A stretch of 64,000 nucleotides of DNA. It comes from Chitinophagaceae bacterium UBA2375 (GTDB lineage Bacteria; Bacteroidota; Bacteroidia; Chitinophagales; Chitinophagaceae). The stretch covers positions 360 to 64,359 of the forward strand of contig DDTB01000026.1 of NCBI GenBank assembly GCA_002343985.1. The letters are read 5' to 3'. A program made the translations under genes and the position numbers. A model generated the notes under the pieces. The model did no database searches. It was not told the DNA's origin and saw only the letters and a program-made list of their open reading frames with translations. The first letter of the stretch is position 1. Each line of letters opens with the position of its first letter. Positions 18,538-25,649 of the stretch are shown here, piece by piece.

Positions 18538-18580
18538 AATCTGAATGGTTTAATATGATTGATCAGGATAGCTTTCTGTA

Positions 18581-19363
18581 TTATTTGCCTGTGAATACGG
18601 CTTTTCTTTTTTCCAGGAACGCGCTCGCGCCTTCTTTGGCATCGGCGGTATCAAACAGTTGGCCGAATGAATAGATCTCCTGTTCCAGCCCGGATGGGTC
18701 GCCCACCGCGCCGATATTCACCAGTTTTATGATTTCAGCCACTGCAAGCGGGGCCTTACTGATGATGGTTTGTATAATAGAGATTGTTTTGGGCAGCAGT
18801 TCTTCAGCGGTGGTTACATGGTTCACGAGGCCCATGTCTTTTGCTTCCGTGGCGCCGATCATATTACCGGTCATCATCAATTCCATGGCCCTTCCTTTAC
18901 CAACCAGTTGTGTCAGCCTTTGTGTGCCGCCATAACCGGGGATCAAGCCCAGGTTCACTTCAGGCTGCCCGAATTTTGCCTGCTCGCTGGCCGTCCTGAA
19001 ATGGCAGGCGAGGGCCAGTTCGCAACCGCCACCCAACGCGAATCCGTTTACGGCAGCAACAAATGGTTTGGGGCAATTTTCAATCCGGGAGAATACAAGG
19101 TCTTGACCAAGCTTTGCCAGCGCTTCACCGCCGGCCGCGTTGAGTGAGGTAAATTCACTGATATCGGCGCCGGCCACAAAGGCTTTCGCTCCGCTGCCAG
19201 TGATGATGGCCGCGCGGATATCCGGTTTCGTGTATACGTGGTCGATAGCTTCACCCAATTCCCGGATCACGGTTTTATTGAGCGCATTCATTTTATCCGG
19301 ACGGTTTACCGTAATCAGGTAAATCCCATTTTCCAGCGATGTGCTGATGGTGGTAAATGACAT
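18581..19363 (-). CDS. Enoyl-CoA hydratase/isomerase family protein
   Basis: A 260-residue crotonase-fold enzyme. It has GAKAFVAGADISEF (first oxyanion-hole region with the catalytic-site Gly-Ala-Asp) and the second Gly motif AVNGFALGGGCELALACHF, followed by FGQPEVNLGLIPGYGGTQRL with the catalytic glutamates of true hydratases. It probably hydrates short-chain enoyl-CoA in fatty-acid or butanoate metabolism. It is 20 bp after the cobalamin-binding protein gene. The exact substrate cannot be read from sequence. Confidence 0.92.
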   Translation of the reverse strand: MSFTTISTSLENGIYLITVNRPDKMNALNKTVIRELGEAIDHVYTKPDIRAAIITGSGAKAFVAGADISEFTSLNAAGGEALAKLGQDLVFSRIENCPKPFVAAVNGFALGGGCELALACHFRTASEQAKFGQPEVNLGLIPGYGGTQRLTQLVGKGRAMELMMTGNMIGATEAKDMGLVNHVTTAEELLPKTISIIQTIISKAPLAVAEIIKLVNIGAVGDPSGLEQEIYSFGQLFDTADAKEGASAFLEKRKAVFTGK

Positions 19364-19383
19364 GTCAATTTTATTTTTCGTAA

Positions 19384-19791
19384 TTAGAATGAACGGTTCT
19401 CTTTAACCCATTCGCGGATGTAACCTGCGATATCAGATGTATTGGTGCCGGGAGGGAATAGTTTACCAACGCCCATCTCCCTGAGTTTTTCCATATCATC
19501 GTCAGGGATTATGCCCCCGCCGGTCAGCAATACATCATTGAGGTTTTTTTCTTTCATCAGGCTCAGGATGCGGGGGAATACCGTCAGGTGCGCACCGCTC
19601 AGTATGCTCACGCCAATAGCGTCCACATCTTCCTGCAAGGCGGCATTCACCACCATTTCCGGGGTTTGCCTCAGGCCGGTATAAATCACTTCCATGCCTG
19701 CATCCCGCAGGGCCGTAGCGATCACTTTAGCGCCGCGGTCATGTCCGTCGAGCCCAACCTTGGCAACCAAAACTCTGATGGGTCTGTTCAT
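19384..19791 (-). CDS. Stand-alone B12-binding domain of methylmalonyl-CoA mutase type
   Basis: A 135-residue protein made only of the cobalamin-binding domain found at the C-terminus of acyl-CoA mutases. The DxHxxG motif is DGHDRG (residues 15-20), whose His is the lower axial ligand to cobalt; GVSILSGAHLTVF and LLTGGGIIPDDD complete the fold. Such single domains act as the small subunit of two-part mutases (methylmalonyl-CoA, isobutyryl-CoA). The catalytic large subunit is not in this window, but methylmalonyl-CoA epimerase is at the left edge. Its start overlaps the gltX stop by four bases (ATGA type), so translation is coupled to gltX. Confidence 0.9.
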   Translation of the reverse strand: MNRPIRVLVAKVGLDGHDRGAKVIATALRDAGMEVIYTGLRQTPEMVVNAALQEDVDAIGVSILSGAHLTVFPRILSLMKEKNLNDVLLTGGGIIPDDDMEKLREMGVGKLFPPGTNTSDIAGYIREWVKENRSF

Positions 19792-21329
19792 ATTCGTGAT
19801 TTGAATTGTTCCAATGCTGTGTGGATGCGGCTGAGTGTTTGTTCGCGACCAATGAGGCCGGCAATATCAAATACGGCCGGTCCAAATTTACCCCCAACCA
19901 GCATGATGCGGAAGGGGAGGAGCAGGTCGCCGGGTTTCAGTTGCGATTCTGAGGCCAATTCCTTAAAACCCTGTTCCAGTTGCTGTGCATTCCATGCTGC
20001 ACTTGTGGCATAGCGTTCCGACAGCCGCCTAAAAAACACCGCTTTATCCTCATTCCATTTTGGTTTCACCGCATCTGCGTCTATGCGTTCGGGTGAGTGA
20101 TAGAAAAATCCCGCCTGTTCGTTGAAGTCGGTTAGGAGGCTGCAGCGTTCTTTCACCAACCCAATGACCCTTACCGCGAATTCTTTTTCCTTTTGATAAA
20201 ATACGGAACCAGGTATGCGCGACATTTCATCGTATAACCACTCGTCCTTTCCTTTCTTGATCCATTCGTGGTTGAACCATTTTGCTTTGTCAAAATCAAA
20301 ACGGGCGCCGGCTTTATGCACCCTGTCCATACTGAACTTCTGTATCAATTCTTCCAGTCTGAATAATTCCTGTTCCGTGCCATCATTCCATCCTAATACG
20401 GCAAGCATATTTAAAAATGCTTCCGGCAGAAAACCCCTTTCCCGGAAACCTTCCACCATTTCCCCGCTCTTCGGGTCTGTCCAGTTCATGGCAAATACCG
20501 GGAATCCGTATTTCGCGCCATCGCGCTTGCTCAGTTTACCCTGCGGACCCATGATCAGCGGAAGGTGCGCCCATACCGGCATTTTGTCGAGCCCAAATAA
20601 ATATTTCCAAAGCATGACATGTACCGGGGCGCTGCTCAGCCATTCTTCTCCCCTGAAAGCATGCGTGATCTTCATCAGGTAATCGTCGACCACCACTGCC
20701 AGGTGATAGGTGGGCATGCCGTCGGCTTTCAGTAATACTTTATCATCCACCAGCGCCGATTCAAATTTCACTTCCCCATGTATGAGGTCCTGTAACACAA
20801 CGGTTTCATCTTCAGGCATCTTAATCCGGATCACATAAGGGGTGCCCGCATCAAGTAAATGTTTCACTTCTTCGGCAGGCAGGCTGAGTGAGTTGCGCAT
20901 TGTCATCCTCGTGTGCCTGTCGTACTGGGGCGATGGGTTTTCATCAGTTTTATTTTCCTGGCGCATGCGCTCCAGTTCTTCCGATGTGTCAAAAGCGATA
21001 TACGCCTGTCCCGCTTCAATCAACTGGTCGGCATATTGGCGGTACATGGCTTTGCGTTCGCTTTGGCGGTATGGCCCATAGGGCCCTCCATGCAAAGGGC
21101 TTTCGTCGGGTACAAGCCCGCACCAGTCCAGGCAATCATAAATGTATTGTTCAGCGCCTTCCACATAGCGCGTTTGGTCTGTATCTTCAATACGCAGGAT
21201 AAATTGCCCTTTGTGTTGGCGGGCAAAAAGATAATTGTATAAAACCGTTCGGACACCTCCCAGGTGCAATCCCCCGGTTGGACTAGGGGCGAACCTGACC
21301 CTTACGGGTTGCTTGTTGAGTTGGGCCAT
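19788..21329 (-). CDS. gltX: Glutamyl-tRNA synthetase
   Basis: A 513-residue class I aminoacyl-tRNA synthetase that charges tRNA-Glu. The HIGH signature is in PSPTGGLHLGGVRTVLYNYL and the KMSKS equivalent is KLSKRDG. Bacteroidota typically make Gln-tRNA by amidation, so the enzyme may also be non-discriminating; that is inferred. The ATG at 21329 precedes the motif by about the usual 20 residues. An exact TAnnTTTG element sits 23 bp upstream. It heads a likely four-gene minus-strand transcript. Confidence 0.95.
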   Translation of the reverse strand: MAQLNKQPVRVRFAPSPTGGLHLGGVRTVLYNYLFARQHKGQFILRIEDTDQTRYVEGAEQYIYDCLDWCGLVPDESPLHGGPYGPYRQSERKAMYRQYADQLIEAGQAYIAFDTSEELERMRQENKTDENPSPQYDRHTRMTMRNSLSLPAEEVKHLLDAGTPYVIRIKMPEDETVVLQDLIHGEVKFESALVDDKVLLKADGMPTYHLAVVVDDYLMKITHAFRGEEWLSSAPVHVMLWKYLFGLDKMPVWAHLPLIMGPQGKLSKRDGAKYGFPVFAMNWTDPKSGEMVEGFRERGFLPEAFLNMLAVLGWNDGTEQELFRLEELIQKFSMDRVHKAGARFDFDKAKWFNHEWIKKGKDEWLYDEMSRIPGSVFYQKEKEFAVRVIGLVKERCSLLTDFNEQAGFFYHSPERIDADAVKPKWNEDKAVFFRRLSERYATSAAWNAQQLEQGFKELASESQLKPGDLLLPFRIMLVGGKFGPAVFDIAGLIGREQTLSRIHTALEQFKSRI

Positions 21330-21351
21330 AATTGATCAGCTTTTTCCGCTG

Positions 21352-21359
21352 CAAATATA
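21352..21359 (-). promoter_or_regulatory. Bacteroidota -7 element TATATTTG upstream of gltX
   Basis: Exact TAnnTTTG on the minus strand, 22 bases upstream of the gltX ATG; the predicted leader is about 16 nt. Confidence 0.5.
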
Positions 21360-21395
21360 CAGGCAGAGCCTGCTAAATAGCCCGTATAGGCAAAA

Positions 21396-21425
21396 TAAAA
21401 CGCCGCGGAATAATCCACGGCGTTT
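21396..21425 (-). terminator. Terminator of the lipoprotein gene at 21456-22310
   Basis: On the minus strand AAACGCCGTGGA, short loop, TCCGCGGCGTTT, then TTATTTT. It lies 30 bp after the lipoprotein stop. Confidence 0.8.
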
Positions 21426-21455
21426 GTTGTATATCGAGTTTGCTGACAGATGGTA

Positions 21456-22310
21456 TTAGTTACGCAGGAGGATGGTCCTTGGAGGGCGGCCATCAATGGA
21501 AATCATAGCAATGCGGTCGCAAGTGCCATCGCCATAATCCAGAACGGCTACATGGTTTGGCCCCTGGAAGCGGATGCGGCCTGCATCAATGTTTTCACAA
21601 ATCACCTGCTTATGCAATGGCAAGAGGATGTTGAAGCTGCGTTGACGGCCCTGGCTGTTGCGAACAGTTCCCTGTCCTTCAATTTCGAAAGCGTCATCCA
21701 GCAAATTGCGGGGTGTGCTTACACCGGCAACCTGTGTCACATCTTTCACACTGTTGTGGATCCAGAATCGCCCGCCCGGCGCGGTAATGCGGCCATCCAC
21801 CACGGTGCGGTTCCAACTGCGCACTCCTGCTGTGCTGGTGTTGGTCCAGGTAATGGTGCCTTCTTTCTTGAAATTGTTGACATAGTAATTGTTGAATGTC
21901 ATGACCGCGGTGCTGCCCGGCCTGCGCAGGGAATCCGAGATGACAACCTGGATGATGCCACGCCTGGTGATATTGCTACCCGGGGCGGTGCATCCGTTGC
22001 CAAAATCAATGGTGATGGTCCTGGGAAAACCGCTGGCCGGTGTAACTGTTACAGTGGCGCACAGCAACCTGTCGGCAGATACCAATGGCTCACGGGCTCC
22101 GCTGAGGCCTTCTGCTTCCACCGCTTCATTCATGATATCATAGGCATCTTCCGTCAGGTTTTCGGCAACCGCCTGGTCTTCACTTAATTCAAACGTTGAT
22201 TCAATTTCGGTTTCGTCAACTGTATTGACATCATCCGATTTCTTGCAGGAAAAAAGCCCCAACGCCAGGCTTGTCCCCAGGATGATCGTAAAAAGGTTTT
22301 TTGTTTTCAT
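21456..22310 (-). CDS. Uncharacterised lipoprotein
   Basis: A 284-residue protein with a signal peptide ending in the lipobox LGLFSC (Cys 22) followed by KKSDDV, so it is probably outer-membrane anchored. The N-terminal third of the mature part is acidic (ETEIESTFELSEDQAVAENL). The rest is beta-rich with ITIDFGNGC and repeated G/T/N-rich strands, a pattern common in Bacteroidota exported lipoproteins of unknown function. It is monocistronic, with its own terminator downstream and a divergent deacetylase gene upstream. No catalytic motif is visible. Confidence 0.8.
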   Translation of the reverse strand: MKTKNLFTIILGTSLALGLFSCKKSDDVNTVDETEIESTFELSEDQAVAENLTEDAYDIMNEAVEAEGLSGAREPLVSADRLLCATVTVTPASGFPRTITIDFGNGCTAPGSNITRRGIIQVVISDSLRRPGSTAVMTFNNYYVNNFKKEGTITWTNTSTAGVRSWNRTVVDGRITAPGGRFWIHNSVKDVTQVAGVSTPRNLLDDAFEIEGQGTVRNSQGRQRSFNILLPLHKQVICENIDAGRIRFQGPNHVAVLDYGDGTCDRIAMISIDGRPPRTILLRN

Positions 22311-22376
22311 AATTGATAATTTTGTAATGATAGACTGTCCGTCGGTTCAAAGGTTTAATTGTCTGTTAAAATAAAT

Positions 22377-23003
22377 ATGCAATACCTCGTCAAAACTCCC
22401 TGGTGGATGAAAAAACTGGTGCCGGGCGCCACCTGGTCTGTGGACACCCAGGAACCCGTGATTTACCTGAGTTTTGATGATGGCCCTCATCCCGACATTA
22501 CCCCCAAAGTGCTAGATATACTGAACCAATATCATGCCAGTGCCTGTTTTTTTTGCGTCGGCGCGAATGTGCAGCGCTATCCTGATGTGTACCGGAAAAT
22601 CATTGATGCAGGCCATACTGTAGGTAACCACACGTACCATCACCTGAATGGGTGGAGAACAAAAGACAAGAAGTACATGGAAGATATTGCTCATGCTGCA
22701 AAGTATATCGACAGCCGGTTGTTCAGGCCACCGTACGGACGGTTGGGCCTGTTTCAACGCAAACTGTTGGCAAAGCCCGCGTATGACATGAAAGTGGTTA
22801 TGTGGTCGGTGTTGAGCGGCGATTTTGATCCGAAGATCAGCCCGGAACAATGTCTGGATCATGTGCTGTTAAATACAGGCGCAGGTGATATCGTGGTGTT
22901 TCATGACAGTGAAAAAGCGGCTAACAGAATGTTGTTCGCGTTGCCCCGTGTGCTGGAATATTTCAGTGGGAAAGGGTTCAGGTTTGAGCGTTTGCAATTG
23001 TAA
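22377..23003 (+). CDS. NodB-type polysaccharide deacetylase (CE4)
   Basis: A 208-residue protein of carbohydrate esterase family 4, which removes N-acetyl groups from chitin or peptidoglycan sugars. The five motifs are visible: YLSFDDGPHPD (catalytic and zinc Asp 34-35), TVGNHTYHH (zinc His 85 and His 89), RPPYGRL, WSVLSGDFDP and VVFHDS. No signal peptide is obvious, so it may act in the cytoplasm or leave by another route. The ATG at 22377 is preferred; an in-frame TTG at 22359 adds only six residues. Close relatives in Bacteroidota are often annotated as peptidoglycan deacetylases; the substrate here is unproven. Confidence 0.9.
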   Translation: MQYLVKTPWWMKKLVPGATWSVDTQEPVIYLSFDDGPHPDITPKVLDILNQYHASACFFCVGANVQRYPDVYRKIIDAGHTVGNHTYHHLNGWRTKDKKYMEDIAHAAKYIDSRLFRPPYGRLGLFQRKLLAKPAYDMKVVMWSVLSGDFDPKISPEQCLDHVLLNTGAGDIVVFHDSEKAANRMLFALPRVLEYFSGKGFRFERLQL

Positions 23004-23017
23004 AATGCCTGGAAATA

Positions 23018-23051
23018 AAATGGGCCTGGGTAGACACCCTGGCCCGTTTTT
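23018..23051 (+). terminator. Terminator after the deacetylase gene
   Basis: Hairpin AAATGGGCC-T-GGGT / ACCC-T-GGCCCGTTTTT with loop AGAC and one T-T mismatch, followed by T. Confidence 0.7.
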
Positions 23052-23143
23052 AATCCGTACCCTATGAAAACTGTTGCCAAGTTAAGTACTTGTTTTAATA
23101 TACACAAGTTTTTTATTTGACCCCCTGGGCTAAGTTTGCGGCC

Positions 23144-23917
23144 ATGCTGATAGATACCCATACCCATATTTACCTACCGGATTTTGCCAATGATATTGAG
23201 TCGGTCCTCGATAGGGCAAGGCTTGCCGGGGTTACCCATTGCTGCCTGCCCGCTATCGACAGCGAAACCCATGACCTGGTTATTGGGCTCGAAAGCCGGT
23301 TCCCGGGTTCCTGCCATGCCATGATCGGGTTGCATCCCTGTTCCGTCAACGAGCGGGTAGAGGAGGAACTGGCCCTGGTGAGGTCATGGCTGGAAAAAAG
23401 GCCATTTATAGCAATCGGTGAAACCGGGCTTGATTTTTATTGGGACAAAACCTTTGTACAAGAACAGGAAATGGCCCTGCGCCGCCAAATGGAATGGGCT
23501 ATTGAATTCAACCTGCCCATTGTATTGCATACCCGCGATGCCAACCAGGCCGTGATTGATATCGCCAAGGAGTATGCCCCAAGGGGATTGAGGGGGGTAT
23601 TTCACTGTTTTGGAGGGACTTATGAGGAAGCTTCGCAAATTACCGACATGGGTTTTTTCATGGGAATTGGCGGTGTGTTAACGTACAAAAAATCAGGCTT
23701 ACAGGAATTGATGCCTATGTTATCCATTGACCATATCGTGCTGGAAACGGATGCGCCTTATTTATCACCCGTCCCGTATCGGGGGAAACGCAATGAACCG
23801 GCTTATTTGACGCAGGTTTTTGATTTGATGGCCAGGGTACTTAATATGGAAAAAAATGCGCTGGAGGAAAAGCTGACAGAGAATTCCTTGAGGCTGTTTC
23901 CTTCTTTGAAGGGATAA
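23144..23917 (+). CDS. tatD: TatD-family metal-dependent DNase
   Basis: A 257-residue TIM-barrel hydrolase of the amidohydrolase superfamily; E. coli TatD is a 3'-5' exonuclease. The metal ligands are in IDTHTHIY (residues 3-10), GETGLDFYW, HTRDA, HCFGG and LETDAPYLSP. The ATG at 23144 fits the conserved start; an in-frame TTG nine codons upstream is disregarded. It ends at a palindromic terminator shared with the convergent tRNA-Ser gene. Confidence 0.93.
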   Translation: MLIDTHTHIYLPDFANDIESVLDRARLAGVTHCCLPAIDSETHDLVIGLESRFPGSCHAMIGLHPCSVNERVEEELALVRSWLEKRPFIAIGETGLDFYWDKTFVQEQEMALRRQMEWAIEFNLPIVLHTRDANQAVIDIAKEYAPRGLRGVFHCFGGTYEEASQITDMGFFMGIGGVLTYKKSGLQELMPMLSIDHIVLETDAPYLSPVPYRGKRNEPAYLTQVFDLMARVLNMEKNALEEKLTENSLRLFPSLKG

Positions 23918-23920
23918 TGG

Positions 23921-23945
23921 AAAAGGCACCTGATAGGTGCCTTTT
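23921..23945. terminator. Bidirectional terminator between tatD and tRNA-Ser
   Basis: AAAAGGCACC / GGTGCCTTTT forms an almost perfect palindrome with T runs on both strands. It begins immediately after the 3' end of the tRNA and just after the tatD stop. Confidence 0.85.
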
Positions 23946-23946
23946 G

Positions 23947-24033
23947 CGGAGACTGGGGGATTCGAACCCCCGATAGAGTTTCCCCTATACACACTTTCCA
24001 GGCGTGCTCCTTCAACCACTCGGACAAGTCTCC
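23947..24033 (-). tRNA. tRNA-Ser(GGA)
   Basis: An 87-nt class II tRNA. The acceptor stem is GGAGACT / AGTCTCC, the D stem TCC / GGA, the anticodon stem CACGC / GTGTG with loop CTGGAAA (anticodon GGA, reading UCC/UCU), a long variable arm, and a T arm GGGGG-TTCGAAT-CCCCC. The discriminator base is G, as expected for serine. The 3' CCA is not encoded. The gene is preceded by tandem copies of its own 5' part. Confidence 0.95.
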
Positions 24034-24199
24034 AATATGTTAATTCTGTTTGGTCCTTCATCCACACTTTCTCCCGTCATTCGCCGGGATGCTACTTCAA
24101 CCACCCGGACAAGTCTCCAATATTTTAATTCTGTTTGGTCCTTCATCCACACTTTCTCCCGTCATACGCCGGGATGCTCCTTCAACCACCCGGACAAGT
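24005..24199 (-). repeat. 85-bp tandem repeat built from tRNA-Ser 5' sequence
   Basis: Two full 85-bp units (24005-24089, 24090-24174) and a partial third (24175-24199). On the minus strand each unit carries the first ~28 nt of the tRNA (acceptor 5' strand and D arm, with one A to G change in the outer copies). It then has a substituted middle containing a TCCCG / CGGGA stem, a GAAAGTGTG match to the anticodon arm, and an A/T-rich spacer. The outer copies lack a T arm and the 3' acceptor strand, so they cannot be functional tRNAs. Units differ at only four or five positions. Confidence 0.9.
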
Positions 24200-24234
24200 T
24201 CCTGCAATTGAAAAACGTATTGTTTGCAGGGATG

Positions 24235-24242
24235 CAAATGTA
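24235..24242 (-). promoter_or_regulatory. Possible promoter of the tRNA-Ser transcript (TACATTTG)
   Basis: Exact TAnnTTTG on the minus strand between the murF stop and the repeat array. It would start a precursor near 24228 carrying the tRNA-like fragments ahead of the mature tRNA. No -33 box is seen. Confidence 0.4.
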
Positions 24243-24265
24243 CATCCTTTATTTGTATGAAAGCA

Positions 24266-25558
24266 TCAATCCAACAGCTTTTCCATTTGCATGCTACGGG
24301 AGCCTTTCAGGAGGATCAGGCTGTTTTCAATCCCGGATTGCTTAAACCAGTCAACCGCTTCCCGGGTTTGGTTAAAATGCAGGTACCCATCTGCAACATC
24401 GGCAAAATCAGCACCCACCAACACTACCTCTTGCCATGTATATTGGCGGATCAGGTTGACTAATTTCAGGTGCTCGGCATGGCTGTCTGCACCCAATTCC
24501 ATCATGGCCCCCAGTATCAGCACTTTTCGGCCGCCTTCCATGCGGGCAAAATTTTCAATAGCCGCCTTCATGCTATTCGGGTTGGCGTTATAGGCATCAA
24601 GGATAACCCGGTTGCTGCCTTTCTGCATCAATTGCGAGCGGCTGTTGGTGGCTTCATATTGCTCCAATGCAGCCTGGATGCGGTCTTCAGGCACCTGGAA
24701 AAATTTTCCAACCGCGACTGCGGTCAATACATTGGGAAGGTTATAATCACCCACAAGTTTTGTGTGGATGGTTTTGATTTGCTGACAACCTTTGCTTATA
24801 CCAACAGAGAGGAAAGGATCAGAGTTGCTGACATCGCCGGCCACATAAAGCCCTTCATCCCGGGCATCGCTGCCATACCGCACAATATGTTCAATGCCCC
24901 TGCACATTTCCCTCAGGTAATCATAATCCCAATTAACGAATGCGGTGCCTTTATGCGCCCTGAGGTAATCATACAATTCACCTTTGCCTTTGCGCACACC
25001 CTCAATGCCCCCAAATCCCTCCAGGTGGGCTTTCCCGCAATTGGTAATGAGGCCATGTGTCGGTAACGCATAGACGCAGTATCCGGCGATTTCCTTTTGA
25101 TGGTTCGCACCCATTTCAATAATGGCGATTTCCGCGTCGGGGCGTATGGATAAGATGGTTAGTGGGATGCCGATATGGTTATTCAGGTTACCGATGGTGG
25201 TATATGTTGTATAAGTTGAAGAGAGCACGGCATGAACCAGTTCCTTTGTGGTTGTTTTACCATTGCTCCCCGTAATGGCGATGAACGGGATCCTGAATTG
25301 CTGGCGATGATGCAAAGCAAGGTCCTGTAAGGCTTTCAGCCCATCCTCAACTTTGATGACCCGTGGGTCTTTAAAGCCTGTTTCCTCATCCACGATGCAA
25401 TAAGAAGCGCCCGCATCCAGGGCTGTTTTCGCATAGTCGTTACCGTTGAAATTCGGGCCTTTGAGCGCGACAAAAATATCGCCCTGTTTCAGTTTGCGTG
25501 TGTCTGTTTGTATATGCGGGTGCCGAAGGTAAATTTGATAAAGTTCTTTGATGTCCAT
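24266..25558 (-). CDS. murF: UDP-MurNAc-tripeptide--D-Ala-D-Ala ligase
   Basis: A 430-residue cytoplasmic Mur ligase that adds D-alanyl-D-alanine to complete the muropeptide precursor. The P-loop AITGSNGKTTTKE, the central MGANHQKEIAGYC segment and the C-terminal DAYNANPNSM motif are all canonical MurF. This is a complete enzyme, unlike the divergent ligase half of the MurF-racemase fusion at 12272-14752. The ATG at 25558 is chosen; a TTG three codons upstream lies inside the promoter element. The -7 box ends about 7 bases before the ATG, so the mRNA may be leaderless or nearly so. Confidence 0.95.
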   Translation of the reverse strand: MDIKELYQIYLRHPHIQTDTRKLKQGDIFVALKGPNFNGNDYAKTALDAGASYCIVDEETGFKDPRVIKVEDGLKALQDLALHHRQQFRIPFIAITGSNGKTTTKELVHAVLSSTYTTYTTIGNLNNHIGIPLTILSIRPDAEIAIIEMGANHQKEIAGYCVYALPTHGLITNCGKAHLEGFGGIEGVRKGKGELYDYLRAHKGTAFVNWDYDYLREMCRGIEHIVRYGSDARDEGLYVAGDVSNSDPFLSVGISKGCQQIKTIHTKLVGDYNLPNVLTAVAVGKFFQVPEDRIQAALEQYEATNSRSQLMQKGSNRVILDAYNANPNSMKAAIENFARMEGGRKVLILGAMMELGADSHAEHLKLVNLIRQYTWQEVVLVGADFADVADGYLHFNQTREAVDWFKQSGIENSLILLKGSRSMQMEKLLD

Positions 25559-25564
25559 AGTTCT

Positions 25565-25572
25565 CAAAAATA
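25565..25572 (-). promoter_or_regulatory. Bacteroidota -7 element TATTTTTG just upstream of murF
   Basis: Exact TAnnTTTG only 7 bases before the murF ATG; implies a very short or absent leader if used. Confidence 0.4.
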
Positions 25573-25606
25573 AGGACTTGCCGTTGATTGATCACTGGCG
25601 AGGCAT

Positions 25607-25639
25607 AAAAAAACCCTTCCGGTGTGGAAGGGTTTTTTT
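25607..25639 (-). terminator. Terminator of gldJ
   Basis: AAAAAACCCTTCC / GGAAGGGTTTTTT, a perfect stem with loop of five and T runs on both strands. It lies 11 bp after the gldJ stop and upstream of murF. Confidence 0.85.
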
Positions 25640-25649
25640 ATTTGCAAGA

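Noticed and set aside
24034..24199. Second and third functional tRNA-Ser genes or an integration site of a mobile element
   Set aside because: The repeats lack the T arm and 3' acceptor strand, and no integrase or foreign segment is next to them.
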